A DNA stretch of 64,000 bases from Leucobacter massiliensis (GCF_002982315.1 NZ_MWZD01000017.1:806001-870000); one strand, 5' to 3'; positions 25,269-34,105 are shown, counted from the first letter of the stretch. Numbers and translations are program-made. Notes: a model not told the origin generated them from the sequence alone.

Positions 25269-27143
25269 TCAGGGAATCGTGACGAAGCGGGTCAGCGCGT
25301 CGATCAGCACGCCCGAGAGCCCGTCCTCCCGGGCGATCTGCCCGCGGAGCGCGAGCGCCTCGTCCGGATGGTCGGTGATGACTCCGTCGGCTCCCATCCG
25401 CAGCTGCTCGGAGATCCCGGCGGCGTCGTTGACGGTCCACGCCATGAAGCCGAGCCCTGCGGCGCGCGCGCCGTCGAGCATGCTCCTGGTCGCGCTCCAC
25501 TGCTCGACGACGATGAAGTCGGCCGGGGTCTCGGGCACGCCGCCTCCGGCGAATGCCATCGTGTATCCGACCGTGAGGTCGGGGCGCAGCTGCTTCAGCC
25601 GTGCCACGCTCGCGGCGTCCAGCGAGTGGTAGATGTTGGACTCGAGCGCGTCGAGCCGTTCCAGCTCGGCGACGAGACGCTCGACGTGGTCCGGGGTCTC
25701 GCCGCCGCCCAGTTTGATCTCGATCAGCAGCGGCATGCCGAGCTCCGCGGCGCGGGTGACGTAGTCGGCGAGGGCGGGGATCCGGCCCTCGTGCCCCTGG
25801 AGGTCGTGCACCGTGAGCGCCGTGAGCTGCTCGACGCTCAGGTCCTTGACGGCGTCGGGCCGATCGGCGAGCCTGCCCAGGGTGGCGTCGTGCATCGCGA
25901 CGAAGCCGCCGTCCGCGGTCTGCATCACGTCCATCTCCACGAGGTCGGCGCCGGCGGCGGCCGCGGCCTCCAAGCCTCCGAGCGTGTTCTCCACGCCTCC
26001 CTGCGAGAAGCCGCGATGCCCGAGCACGAGGGTGCCGGGTGCATCCGAGAGGCGCTGCATCGTGCCCGTCGCCGCGCCGCCGAATCCGAGCGCGAGGACG
26101 AGCAGGCCCGCGGCCAGCACCAGCCGGCGACGGCGTGAGGGACGCGGCGAGGGCGCGCCGGGCTCCGCGCCGAGGCGCGGAGCTGCGCCGGGGAGGGCAT
26201 CCGTGGCGAAGACGGTGCTGGGAGTGAGCCGGTCCCTGCCCCGGAGGACGTGCGCGATCAGCACCCCGCCCAGCAGGACCGTGGTGCAGGCCCCCAGCAG
26301 CAGCGCCGCGGCCTGCGCGGCGCCGAGGGAGAATGCCGCGACGAGCGGTGAGGCGGAGGGCGCGACGAGGTCGGTGAGTACGGTCGGCATCGCCGAGACC
26401 AGGATCAGCGCAGCGGCTGCGACGCCCGCGAGCACGATCACCGTCGCGATCGCCAGGACGAGCGGCACCGAGGCTCGCAGTCCGCGCGTCAGCCGCCAGC
26501 TCGATCGCGCCGCTCCCCGCCCGTCGGTGAGGACGAACACCGGAACGGTGAGCGAGAGGCGCACATTGAGCAGCAGGAGCACGAGGAGGAAGAGGAGCAG
26601 CCCGACGCCTCCCGAGGTACTCTTGAGCAGCTCGCCCGTGATGAAGGCGGGAATGGCGATCCGCTGGGTCAGCGCCGAGGTGAAGCCGAAGCCGGTGAGC
26701 GGCAGCAGCAGGAAGAGGTAGAGCAGCAGCGGGGCCGAGGAGGGGCGGAGGAGCTTGCGGCTGACCCGGCCGAACTCGCCGAGCAGCCCGCGCAGCGAGA
26801 GGCCCGGCCGGTGCAGCAGGACGACGACGGCCGTGAACTGCAACGCGAGGAGCCAGAAGGCGAGCACCACGATCAGCACGATCAGGACGGCGGTGAGCGG
26901 CCACGCGCCGCCGAGGCGCAGCTGGCCGAGGTCGAGTCCCGTCATGCCGCCCGCCCGGAGGGCTTCGCGGAAGAGCCACCCGAGGACGGGCTGGGCGACG
27001 AGGAGCACGAGGAGCTGACCGAGCACGGCGAGCGCGAGCAGGCGGGAGCCTCCCGCGCGGGCGAGGCGCCGGCTCTCCCGCAGCAGCTCACGGTACTCGC
27101 ACCAGATGCCGGGCCGTGGCACCCCCGTCGTCGCAGTCGGCAT
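25269..27143 (-). CDS. Membrane-anchored glycerophosphodiester phosphodiesterase
   Basis: The 624-residue protein has two parts. Residues 1-360 hold seven or so hydrophobic helices of the GDPD membrane-domain type, ending in a further helix at about 341-360. Residues 370-624 form the catalytic GDPD barrel, with H376-R377, E385 in VENT, E403-x-D405 in VEMDV and H418 in MHDA, all expected active-site positions. It would cleave glycerophosphodiesters to alcohol plus sn-glycerol-3-phosphate, with the catalytic part probably outside the membrane (topology inferred). I start at ATG 27143; upstream in-frame sequence lies in repetitive intergenic DNA. Confidence 0.9.
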   Translation of the reverse strand: MPTATTGVPRPGIWCEYRELLRESRRLARAGGSRLLALAVLGQLLVLLVAQPVLGWLFREALRAGGMTGLDLGQLRLGGAWPLTAVLIVLIVVLAFWLLALQFTAVVVLLHRPGLSLRGLLGEFGRVSRKLLRPSSAPLLLYLFLLLPLTGFGFTSALTQRIAIPAFITGELLKSTSGGVGLLLFLLVLLLLNVRLSLTVPVFVLTDGRGAARSSWRLTRGLRASVPLVLAIATVIVLAGVAAAALILVSAMPTVLTDLVAPSASPLVAAFSLGAAQAAALLLGACTTVLLGGVLIAHVLRGRDRLTPSTVFATDALPGAAPRLGAEPGAPSPRPSRRRRLVLAAGLLVLALGFGGAATGTMQRLSDAPGTLVLGHRGFSQGGVENTLGGLEAAAAAGADLVEMDVMQTADGGFVAMHDATLGRLADRPDAVKDLSVEQLTALTVHDLQGHEGRIPALADYVTRAAELGMPLLIEIKLGGGETPDHVERLVAELERLDALESNIYHSLDAASVARLKQLRPDLTVGYTMAFAGGGVPETPADFIVVEQWSATRSMLDGARAAGLGFMAWTVNDAAGISEQLRMGADGVITDHPDEALALRGQIAREDGLSGVLIDALTRFVTIP

Positions 27144-27210
27144 GACGACCAGTGTACGGATACCGCGGGGCTCCGCCCGGCGTCCCGCAAGCTTCTGTCG
27201 CGTCCGCGCG

Positions 27211-27343
27211 CCTCCGCCGAGTCCGCATGCCTCCGCCGAGTCCGCATGCTTCGGGGGCTCGGTTCCGGGTGCGCTCGGCGGAAGCATGCGGGCTCGGGGC
27301 TGCGAGGGGGCGTGCGGCGGCGGCGAGGGGGCGTGCGGCGGCG
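27211..27343. repeat. Tandem and inverted repeats before ccsB
   Basis: There are two perfect 19-base direct units, CCTCCGCCGAGTCCGCATG (27211-27229, 27230-27248). There is an inverted pair CCGCATGCTTC (27242-27252) and GAAGCATGCGG (27281-27291). Two perfect 21-base units occupy 27302-27322 and 27323-27343. All sit in the 252-bp gap between the divergent GDPD and ccsB genes. No gene is seen there. Confidence 0.85.
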
Positions 27344-27395
27344 GGGGTGAGGGGCGCGGGCCAGTTCTCAGGCGACGGGTCTACCCTGGGCGATT

Positions 27396-28415
27396 GTGAG
27401 CGAGCTGGAATATATCTCGACGATCGCCCTCTACTCGGCGATGATCGTGTACGCGATCGCCTTCGTCTTCTACGTGGTGGATCTGGCCAACCGCAGCGGC
27501 GACGGGAGCGCGGCGCTCGCCGCCGGCTCCGGACGCGCAGCGGGCGCTCGCGTTTCCGGCGCAGCGCTGACGGCAGGCGCCGGCGGCACGGCGACGCTCG
27601 TCCGCGCGGCCGCCGAGACCGGTGCCTCCGACCGCGCGGCTGCATCGCGTCAGCCGCGCTCGCGGGCCCTGCGCATCGGCTTCTCGCTCACGGTGCTCGC
27701 CTTCGCGCTGCACCTGGTCGCGACCGTGCTGCGCGGCATCGGGGCGGAGCGCGTGCCGTGGGCGAACATGTACGAGTTCGCGCTCACCGCCACCTGCGCG
27801 ATCGTGCTCGTCTTCCTGCTCGTGCAGTTCGTGGTGGACCTGCGCTTCCTCGGAGCGCTGATCACGGGCATGACGGTGCTCTTCCTCGGGCTCACGAAGA
27901 TCAATTTCTACGTCGCCATCGTGCCCCTGCAGCCCGCACTCGACTCCTACTGGCTCGTCATCCACATCCTCGTGGCCGTGCTGGCGGTCGGTTTCCTGAC
28001 GCTCTCCTTCGGCCTCGCGGTGCTGCAGCTCATGCAGACGAAGCGGGAGGCCAGGATCGCGGCCGGCGAGGCCGGTGGCATGGACTTCCTGAGCACGCTG
28101 CCGCGCGCGGTGCGACTGGAGGACCTCGCCTACCGGCTCGCGATCATCGGCTTCGTGTTCTGGACCTTCACCCTCATCGCCGGCTCGATCTGGGCGGAGC
28201 GCGCGTGGAGCCGCTACTGGGGGTGGGACACCAAGGAGGTGTGGACCTTCGTGATCTGGGTGCTGTACGCCGGCTTCATCCACGCGCGCGCGACGCGCGG
28301 CTGGCGCGGGACCCGCTCGGCGTGGCTGAACGTGATCGCCTACGCCGCCGTGATCTTCAACTTCTCGATCGTCAACGTGTTCTTCAAGGGGCTGCACGCC
28401 TACTCGGGACTGTGA
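27396..28415 (+). CDS. ccsB: Cytochrome c biogenesis protein CcsB (ResC type)
   Basis: The 339-residue polytopic membrane protein of system II cytochrome c maturation would handle haem and attach it to apocytochrome c with ResB. The C-terminal third carries the haem-handling motif YWGWDTKEVWTF followed by GFIHARATRGWRG, typical of CcsB/CcmF. Residues 32-92, after the first helix, form a long Ala/Gly/Arg-rich low-complexity insertion. The start is GTG 27396. The usual partners resA, ccdA and resB are not present on either side, so it is either separated from them or a rearranged remnant of that operon. Confidence 0.9.
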   Translation: MSELEYISTIALYSAMIVYAIAFVFYVVDLANRSGDGSAALAAGSGRAAGARVSGAALTAGAGGTATLVRAAAETGASDRAAASRQPRSRALRIGFSLTVLAFALHLVATVLRGIGAERVPWANMYEFALTATCAIVLVFLLVQFVVDLRFLGALITGMTVLFLGLTKINFYVAIVPLQPALDSYWLVIHILVAVLAVGFLTLSFGLAVLQLMQTKREARIAAGEAGGMDFLSTLPRAVRLEDLAYRLAIIGFVFWTFTLIAGSIWAERAWSRYWGWDTKEVWTFVIWVLYAGFIHARATRGWRGTRSAWLNVIAYAAVIFNFSIVNVFFKGLHAYSGL

Positions 28416-28461
28416 GCCGCGGGCGCTGCCGGGCGCCGCGCCCGCGGATCCTCGCCTGCGC

Positions 28462-29502
28462 TCAGCCGCCGACGACGGGGAAGGTGCCGGTCGGCGTCTC
28501 GCCCTCGTCGTAGACGGTCGCGGGCGCGCCGATGAGCTTCGGATCGGGGGTGCCGACCACCCGCTCGTCCTTGTCCGGGTAGTCGAAGCGCGACAGCACC
28601 CACCGCATGGCCTCGAGGCGGGCCCGCTTCTTGTCGTTCGACTTCACGACCGTCCACGGCGCGTGCGGGGTGTCGGTGTAGAAGAACATCGCCTCCTTCG
28701 CCTCGGTGTAGGCATCCCACTTGTCGAGCGAGGCGAGGTCGGTGGGGGAGAGCTTCCACTGCTTCACCTCGTCGGAGGAGCGCGAGACGAAGCGGGCGTG
28801 CTGCTCGGCCTTGCCGACGGAGAACCAGAACTTGATGAGGTGGACGCCCGAGTTGACCAGCATCCGCTCGAACTCGGGAGCGGAGCGGGTGAACTCGAGG
28901 TACTGCTGCGGCGTGCAGTAGCCCATGACGCGCTCGACCCCGGCGCGGTTGTACCAGGAGCGGTCGAACATCACGATCTCGCCCGCCGCGGGGAGGTGGG
29001 CGACGTAGCGCTGGAAGTACCACTGCGTGCGCTCGCGCTCGGTGGGGATCTCGAGCGCGACGACGCGCGCACCGCGCGGGTTCATGTGCTCGGTGAAGCG
29101 CTTGATCGCGCCGCCCTTGCCCGCGGCGTCGCGGCCCTCGAAGAGGATGACGATCTTCTGCCCGGTTTCCTTCACCCACGCCTGCAGCTTCAGCAGCTCG
29201 ATCTGCAGCTTGCGCTTCTCACGCTCGTAGACGGCGGTTGAGATCTTGCGGTCGTAGGGGTATCCCTGCCGCCACGGCGCGTCGGGGCCGTTGTCGGCGC
29301 GCTTCTTCTTGCCCTTCCGCCGCAGCTCGGCGATCTCGTCGATCTCGGGCGTCACGTCCACCTGGCCTGGCGCGGCGAGCTCGAAGGACTCCTCCGGTGC
29401 GGCCGTGCCGGCTTCGGGCGCGGATACCGCCGCCGTGGCGTCCGCATCGGTGCGGGGCTCCGGAGCGGCTGCCTCGGGGACGGGGGTGCGGTCTTCACTC
29501 AT
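28462..29502 (-). CDS. ppk2: Polyphosphate kinase 2
   Basis: The 346-residue kinase moves phosphate between polyphosphate and nucleotides. The first 75 residues are acidic and low-complexity. The core carries Walker A FEGRDAAGKGG (121-131), EIPTERERTQWYFQRYV, lid/Walker B FDRSWYNRAGVERVMGYC, and FWFSVGKAEQHARF, matching the PPK2 family that includes the Pseudomonas PA0141 group. The ATG at 29502 is chosen because it follows a gap after csoR; the frame is open further upstream. It is the last gene of a minus-strand run GNAT-RarD-CsoR-PPK2, so polyphosphate metabolism may be coupled to copper status here (inference). Confidence 0.92.
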   Translation of the reverse strand: MSEDRTPVPEAAAPEPRTDADATAAVSAPEAGTAAPEESFELAAPGQVDVTPEIDEIAELRRKGKKKRADNGPDAPWRQGYPYDRKISTAVYEREKRKLQIELLKLQAWVKETGQKIVILFEGRDAAGKGGAIKRFTEHMNPRGARVVALEIPTERERTQWYFQRYVAHLPAAGEIVMFDRSWYNRAGVERVMGYCTPQQYLEFTRSAPEFERMLVNSGVHLIKFWFSVGKAEQHARFVSRSSDEVKQWKLSPTDLASLDKWDAYTEAKEAMFFYTDTPHAPWTVVKSNDKKRARLEAMRWVLSRFDYPDKDERVVGTPDPKLIGAPATVYDEGETPTGTFPVVGG

Positions 29503-29560
29503 GCCTGAACCTCCATATCGGGGTGAGGATCGATGTTCGGTTGTGGTGGTGAGAGTCCGC

Positions 29561-29875
29561 TCAGCGCACCAGCCGCGCGATCGCGGCGGACGCCTCACTG
29601 AGCTTCTCGGCGGCCACGTCACCCCCGTCGGAGGCCGCCGATGCGACGCAGTGCCGCAGGTGGTCGTCGAGGAGCGCGAGTGCGACGCGCTCGAGCGCTT
29701 TCGTGACGGCGGAGAGCTGCGTGAGGATGTCGATGCAGTAGTCGTCGTTCTCCACCATGCGCTGCACGCCGCGCACCTGGCCTTCCGCCCGGCGCAGCCG
29801 CTTCAGCAGCTCGTCCTTGTGCTCGATGTAGCCGTGCGTGTGATGCTCGCACGCCTCACCCGTCACTTCGCTCAT
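29561..29875 (-). CDS. csoR: CsoR-family metal-sensing repressor
   Basis: The 104-residue all-helical regulator of the CsoR/RcnR family has the Cu(I) ligand set: C47 in DDYCIDIL, H72 and C76 in DDHLRHCV. The family core KRLRRAEGQVRGVQRMV is present. The N-terminus is His-rich (H11, H12, H14, H19). CsoR proteins release DNA on Cu(I) binding. No copper ATPase or chaperone is adjacent; the neighbours are a RarD-type exporter 9 bp upstream and ppk2 58 bp downstream. The ligand set favours copper over nickel/cobalt or persulfide, but the targets are not visible. Confidence 0.88.
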   Translation of the reverse strand: MSEVTGEACEHHTHGYIEHKDELLKRLRRAEGQVRGVQRMVENDDYCIDILTQLSAVTKALERVALALLDDHLRHCVASAASDGGDVAAEKLSEASAAIARLVR

Positions 29876-29884
29876 GACAGCACT

Positions 29885-30808
29885 TTACACGGCGGCCTGC
29901 GGCCTCCCGGGGCCGCGATCTCGGAGCATCCGCGCGATCCCGCCGACGACCAGCACGAGAACCGCCACCCAGATCGCGCCGTAGACGGCGAGCTCGCCCC
30001 GGTCGATCCGTTCGCCGCTCAGCAGCGAGGCGATCATGAGCAGGGCGGGCTCGAGGTAGCTGAGCAGGCCGAAGACGCTCATCGTGAGCAGGCGCGAGGC
30101 GGCGAGGTAGAGCATGAGCGCGACGCCCGAGCCGAGCGCGAAGGCCGGGCCGAGCCACCACAGCGCCGGGTTCGCCGAGAGCGCCGAGCCGCGCGCGACC
30201 TCCGCGGTGAGGATCACGGCGGCGACGGGCGCGAGCAGCACGAACTCCCAGAGCATGCCGCCGAGGTGGCCGGTGCCGAGGCTGCGGCGCAGCACGAAGT
30301 AGACCGGATATCCGAGGCAGACGAGCAGGGTCTCCCAGGAGACCCCGCCGGCGCGCAGGAGCTCGAGGCCCACGCCCACCGCGGCGATCGCTGCGGCCAG
30401 CCACTGCCACCAGACGAGACGGTCGCGGTAGAGCACCCGGCCGACGACGACCAGCACGAGTGGCAGCAGGAAGTAGCCGAGTGCGACGTGCAGGCCGCGG
30501 CCGTGCAGGGGGGCCCAGCTGAAGACCCAGAGCTGCGCGGCGAGGAGGATCCCCGAGGCGAGCAGTCCGAGGAGCAGTGCCGGCCGCCGCCTGATCCGCG
30601 CGCCGATCTCGGAGAAACTGCGCCACTGCCGCAGGGCGATGAGCGCGAGCGCGATGATCGGGATCGTGACGAGGTTGCGCACTCCCCAGATCGCCTCGGC
30701 TGGCGCCGGGGCGAGCGCGGGGGTGATGAAGTAGACGCCGCCGAATGCGAGCGAGGATCCGACGGATGCGAGGAGGCCGCGGCTCCCCGTGCTGAGGAGC
30801 CGGGTCAC
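29885..30808 (-). CDS. rarD: EamA/RarD family transporter
   Basis: The 307-residue membrane protein has ten hydrophobic segments in two EamA repeats. The opening FGGVYFITPALAPAPAEAIWGVRN and the middle YFLLPLVLVVVGRVLYRDRL (residues about 112-131) are typical of RarD-type drug/metabolite transporters. Substrate unknown. The start is GTG 30808, two bases after the GNAT stop, and the next gene csoR starts nine bases after its stop, so these genes are almost certainly cotranscribed. Confidence 0.82.
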   Translation of the reverse strand: MTRLLSTGSRGLLASVGSSLAFGGVYFITPALAPAPAEAIWGVRNLVTIPIIALALIALRQWRSFSEIGARIRRRPALLLGLLASGILLAAQLWVFSWAPLHGRGLHVALGYFLLPLVLVVVGRVLYRDRLVWWQWLAAAIAAVGVGLELLRAGGVSWETLLVCLGYPVYFVLRRSLGTGHLGGMLWEFVLLAPVAAVILTAEVARGSALSANPALWWLGPAFALGSGVALMLYLAASRLLTMSVFGLLSYLEPALLMIASLLSGERIDRGELAVYGAIWVAVLVLVVGGIARMLRDRGPGRPQAAV

Positions 30809-30810
30809 GC

Positions 30811-31263
30811 TCAGAGGTCGATCGCGCCGATGACCTCGCCGTAGGGGGTCTCGCCGATCGGCCGGAAGCCGATGTGCAGGAAGAACTCCTCAGGCCCCTC
30901 CTCGCCGCGCTCCCAGAGCACGGTGAGCCGGTCCAGTCCGCGCTGTCGCGCCTCCTCGATGAGCGCTCGGACCGCGAAGGTGCCGACGCCGCGACCCTGC
31001 GCGCCGGCGTCGACGTTGATGCGCCAGAGCGCCGCGCGGAACTCCTCCTGCGGGGAGTCGGGATCGAAGTTGCCGTGGATGAAGCCGACGACGCGGTCGC
31101 CCTCGAGCACGACCCGCTGCCAGGCCGTCTGCGGCGGGATCACCGCTGCGGCGGCGGCGTAGGAGACCGGTGTGATGAACTGCTCCTGGCCGGGCTTCAG
31201 GCCCAGGGCGTTCACGGCCACGATGGTCGCGGCGGACAGTTCTTCGAGTCTCAGGTCGCTCAT
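30811..31263 (-). CDS. GNAT-family N-acetyltransferase
   Basis: The 150-residue single-domain acetyltransferase shows the acetyl-CoA motif A as VDAGAQGRGVGTFAVRALIEEA, with preceding strand ALWRINVD and following FFLHIGFRP. The N-terminal half resembles spermine/spermidine-type GNATs (QRVVLEGDRVVGFIHG), but substrate assignment is not safe. It is the first gene of the tight minus-strand run with rarD, csoR and ppk2. The icd promoter region is divergent, 244 bp to the icd start. Confidence 0.82.
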   Translation of the reverse strand: MSDLRLEELSAATIVAVNALGLKPGQEQFITPVSYAAAAAVIPPQTAWQRVVLEGDRVVGFIHGNFDPDSPQEEFRAALWRINVDAGAQGRGVGTFAVRALIEEARQRGLDRLTVLWERGEEGPEEFFLHIGFRPIGETPYGEVIGAIDL

Positions 31264-31344
31264 GTCCCCAGGCTAGCGTGTGAAGCGGGGCCGGCAAAGG
31301 GGCCGGGCGGTGCTCGCCTGGCGTGCGGCAGCCGCGTGGATATA

Positions 31345-31382
31345 TCTCGATGTCGAGAGACTCTCTGTTTCTCCGGTAGACT
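31345..31382 (+). promoter_or_regulatory. icd promoter overlapped by a palindrome
   Basis: TAGACT at 31377-31382 is a good -10. 18 bases upstream is TCGAGA (31353-31358), a weak -35, which is also the right arm of the palindrome TCTCGA-TG-TCGAGA (31345-31358). A repressor bound there would block RNA polymerase. The regulator is not identified. Confidence 0.5.
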
Positions 31383-31507
31383 GGCACGGGCCCCGTGGGG
31401 CCTGCCGGGACCGGCGCCTGCGCCCCGATCCCGAGACTGGCGGCAGCGCGCGGCGATCGCCGGGCTGCTCGCCCCCGAGCTCACACATCACGACACTGGG
31501 AGAAGCG

Positions 31508-32722
31508 TTGGCGAAGATCAAGGTTGAGGGCACGGTCGTCGAACTCGACGGCGACGAGATGACCCGCATCATCTGGCAGTTCATCAAGGACCGCCTCATC
31601 CACCCCTACCTCGACGTCACGCTCGAGTACTACGACCTCGGCATCGAGCATCGCGACGCGACGGACGACCAGGTCACGATCGACGCGGCCAACGCGATCA
31701 AGAAGCACGGCGTCGGCGTGAAGTGCGCCACGATCACCCCCGACGAGGCGCGCGTCGAGGAGTTCGGCCTGAAGAAGATGTGGCGCAGCCCCAACGGCAC
31801 GATCCGCAACATCCTCGGCGGCGTCGTCTTCCGCGAGCCGATCATCATCTCGAACATCCCGCGCCTGGTGCCGGGCTGGAACAAGCCGATCATCATCGGC
31901 CGTCACGCCCACGGCGACCAGTACAAGGCCACGGACTTCAAGGCCGGCCCCGGCAAGGTCACGATCACCTTCGAGCCCGAGGACGGCTCCGAGCCCCAGA
32001 AGTTCGAGGTCGTGACCCTGCCCGAGGGCGGCGGCGTGATCCAGGGACAGTACAACTTCAACGACTCGATCCGCGACTTCGCCCGTGCCTCGTTCAAGTA
32101 CGGCCTCTCGCGCAACTATCCGGTGTACCTCTCGACGAAGAACACCATCCTGAAGGCCTACGACGGCCAGTTCAAGGACCTCTTCCAGGAGGTCTTCGAC
32201 GAGGAGTTCAAGGCCGAGTTCGATGCCCGCGGCCTGACGTACGAGCACCGCCTCATCGACGACATGGTCGCCTCGGCCATGAAGTGGGAGGGCGGCTACG
32301 TCTGGGCGTGCAAGAACTACGACGGTGATGTGCAGTCGGACACGGTGGCCCAGGGCTTCGGCTCGCTCGGGCTCATGACCTCGGTGCTCATGACCCCGGA
32401 CGGCCAGACCGTCGAGGCGGAGGCCGCGCACGGCACGGTCACCCGCCACTACCGCCAGCATCAGCAGGGCAAGCCCACCTCCACGAACCCGATCGCCTCG
32501 ATCTTCGCGTGGACGCGCGGGCTCGCGCACCGCGGCAAGCTCGACGGCAACCAGGAGCTCATCGACTTCTCGGAGACGCTGGAGGACGTGGTCGTGAAGA
32601 CCGTCGAGTCCGGCAAGATGACGAAGGATCTGGCGCTGCTGGTGGGGCCGGACCAGCCCTTCCAGACCACCGAGGAGTTCCTCGCCACGATCGATCAGAA
32701 CCTGCAGCAGCGACTCGCATAG
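31508..32722 (+). CDS. icd: NADP-dependent isocitrate dehydrogenase
   Basis: The 404-residue TCA-cycle enzyme oxidises isocitrate to 2-oxoglutarate. The N-terminus ([20 protein letters not shown]) and the substrate block [19 protein letters not shown] place it in the homodimeric, eukaryote-like NADP-IDH group. The later [22 protein letters not shown] and [10 protein letters not shown] blocks are complete. The start is a TTG at 31508 behind GGGAGAA; this gives the family's standard N-terminus (MAKIKVEG). The gene has its own promoter and ends before a double hairpin. No other TCA genes are adjacent. Confidence 0.96.
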   Translation: MAKIKVEGTVVELDGDEMTRIIWQFIKDRLIHPYLDVTLEYYDLGIEHRDATDDQVTIDAANAIKKHGVGVKCATITPDEARVEEFGLKKMWRSPNGTIRNILGGVVFREPIIISNIPRLVPGWNKPIIIGRHAHGDQYKATDFKAGPGKVTITFEPEDGSEPQKFEVVTLPEGGGVIQGQYNFNDSIRDFARASFKYGLSRNYPVYLSTKNTILKAYDGQFKDLFQEVFDEEFKAEFDARGLTYEHRLIDDMVASAMKWEGGYVWACKNYDGDVQSDTVAQGFGSLGLMTSVLMTPDGQTVEAEAAHGTVTRHYRQHQQGKPTSTNPIASIFAWTRGLAHRGKLDGNQELIDFSETLEDVVVKTVESGKMTKDLALLVGPDQPFQTTEEFLATIDQNLQQRLA

Positions 32723-32744
32723 GCAAAACGCGATAGCGTTTTGC
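32723..32744 (+). terminator. Palindrome immediately after icd
   Basis: GCAAAACGC (32723-32731), loop GATA, GCGTTTTGC (32736-32744): a perfect 9-bp stem starting at the first base after the icd stop codon. It is followed by two direct copies of TCGCGCCACCGCGCGAG at 32757-32773 and 32796-32812. Confidence 0.6.
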
Positions 32745-32821
32745 GCGGGTCGCTGGTCGCGCCACCGCGCGAGTTGGCATAGAGCGAAACGCTGCTCGCG
32801 CCACCGCGCGAGCTCGCGTGA

Positions 32822-32858
32822 GCGAAGGGGGCCGGTGCGTTGCGCCGGCCCCCTTCGC
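32822..32858. terminator. Strong bidirectional hairpin between icd and lacI-type gene
   Basis: GCGAAGGGGGCCGG (32822-32835) and its exact reverse complement (32845-32858) form a 14-bp stem with a 9-base loop. It ends three bases before the convergent LacI-type gene's stop, so it probably terminates both transcripts. Confidence 0.8.
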
Positions 32859-32861
32859 GAT

Positions 32862-33899
32862 TCATCCCCGCGGCGGGCGGCTCGTGGATTCCCGGATGTC
32901 GAGGGTGGCCCGCGGGACCGAGAGCGGTCCTTCGACCCGCTCGCCCTCCGCGAGCCGCACCGCGATCTCGACGGCGCGCTGCGCCGTCTCCTCGGGGCGG
33001 AGATTGAGCGTGGTGACCGTGGGCCGCGAGGTGCGGTTCTGCAGGGATCCCGAGCCGGCCGCCAGGAGCAGGTCCTCGGGCACGCGGATCCCGCGACGCG
33101 TGGCGGCCTGCAGCACGCCGGCGGCGTGCCTGCCGGTGAGGCAGAAGACGGCGTCGGGGTGCTCGGCGCGCTCGCCGGCGAAGAAGTGATCGACGATCGC
33201 CTCGCCGGCGCGTTCTCCCTCCACCTCGGGGAGCGAGAGGATCAGCGGCTCGTGACCGCGGGCGGCGCACCAGCGCTCGAGCGTGCGCTGCGAGCCGAGG
33301 TTCCAGTCGTTGCGATCGGTGCCCGTCACGAGCGCGATGCGCTGTGCGCCGGCCTCGGCGAGGTGGGTGATCATGAGCTGGGCCTGCTGGTCGGCGCCCT
33401 CGTCGAGGGTGATGAACTCGTCACGGCGTGCGGGGTCGGCTCCGACGGTCACGAAGGGGATGTGCTGCTCGGACAGCATCGTGAGGACGGGGTCGTTCTC
33501 GAAGGGCTCGGTGACGATGTAGGCGTCGGCGGCCCTCGCGCTGAAGGGCACTCCCGGGCGGGTGGGATCGTCGACCATCATCAGGCTGTAGCCGTGTTCC
33601 ATCGCCGTGACTCCGGCGGCGCCGGCGATGCGGAGGAAGTAGTCGACGCCCTCCGGCAGGAAGGTGTCGAGGCTGTGGAAGGGGCGGATGACGAGCGCGA
33701 GCAGCCCGAGACGTGAGCGCTGCAGTCCCTGCGCGATCGGGCTGGGCCGGTAGCCGATCTCGGTGGCGACGCGCTGCACCCGCTCGACCGTCTCCTTGCG
33801 CACGGTGCCCTTGCCGTTGAGCGCGTGGGAGACGGTGGTCGGAGAGACCCCGGCCGCCCGGGCCACGTCCCGGATCGTCGGTCTTCCGCTGCGTTGCAC
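32862..33899 (-). CDS. LacI-family transcriptional regulator
   Basis: The 345-residue regulator has an N-terminal LacI HTH, TIRDVARAAGVSPTTVSHALNGKGTV (8-33) with hinge IGYRPSPIAQGL. A periplasmic-binding-protein-like ligand domain follows: FVTVGADPARRDEF, ALVTGTDRNDWN, DAVFCLTGRHAAGVL, and RPTVTTLNLRPEE near the end. It is divergent from the peptide ABC transporter operon, whose promoter region contains two LacI-type sites at 33983-34008. It very likely represses that operon; the inducer would be the transported compound or its breakdown product. Confidence 0.92.
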   Translation of the reverse strand: MQRSGRPTIRDVARAAGVSPTTVSHALNGKGTVRKETVERVQRVATEIGYRPSPIAQGLQRSRLGLLALVIRPFHSLDTFLPEGVDYFLRIAGAAGVTAMEHGYSLMMVDDPTRPGVPFSARAADAYIVTEPFENDPVLTMLSEQHIPFVTVGADPARRDEFITLDEGADQQAQLMITHLAEAGAQRIALVTGTDRNDWNLGSQRTLERWCAARGHEPLILSLPEVEGERAGEAIVDHFFAGERAEHPDAVFCLTGRHAAGVLQAATRRGIRVPEDLLLAAGSGSLQNRTSRPTVTTLNLRPEETAQRAVEIAVRLAEGERVEGPLSVPRATLDIRESTSRPPRG

Positions 33900-33982
33900 C
33901 TCGTCAGGATAGCCTCACCGGCACCCGCGGCGCCTGGTGACCGGCTGCCGAAACGCCGAATCCGTTACGCGAACGTGACATC

Positions 33983-34008
33983 CAAATCGTTTTTCACAAA
34001 TCGTTTTG
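33983..34008. promoter_or_regulatory. Paired LacI-type operator sites
   Basis: CAAATCGTTTTT (33983-33994) and CAAATCGTTTTG (33997-34008) both have the central CG flanked by A-rich left and T-rich right halves seen in LacI/GalR operators. Centres are 14 bases apart. They sit in the 206-bp gap between the LacI-type gene (start 33899) and the transporter operon (start 34106). Confidence 0.7.
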
Positions 34009-34105
34009 GGTGCTACGATCCTGCTTGGGTCTTCGGGTGGCCGCGGTGTCGTGCATCGCGCCGGCTCGTGAAGATTCAACGACGAATACTTCAAAGGAGA
34101 ACAAC

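Noticed and set aside
27411-27420. TATATCTCGA near the ccsB start matching the icd promoter region
   Set aside because: It lies within codons 6-9 of ccsB and lacks the second palindrome arm; chance match.
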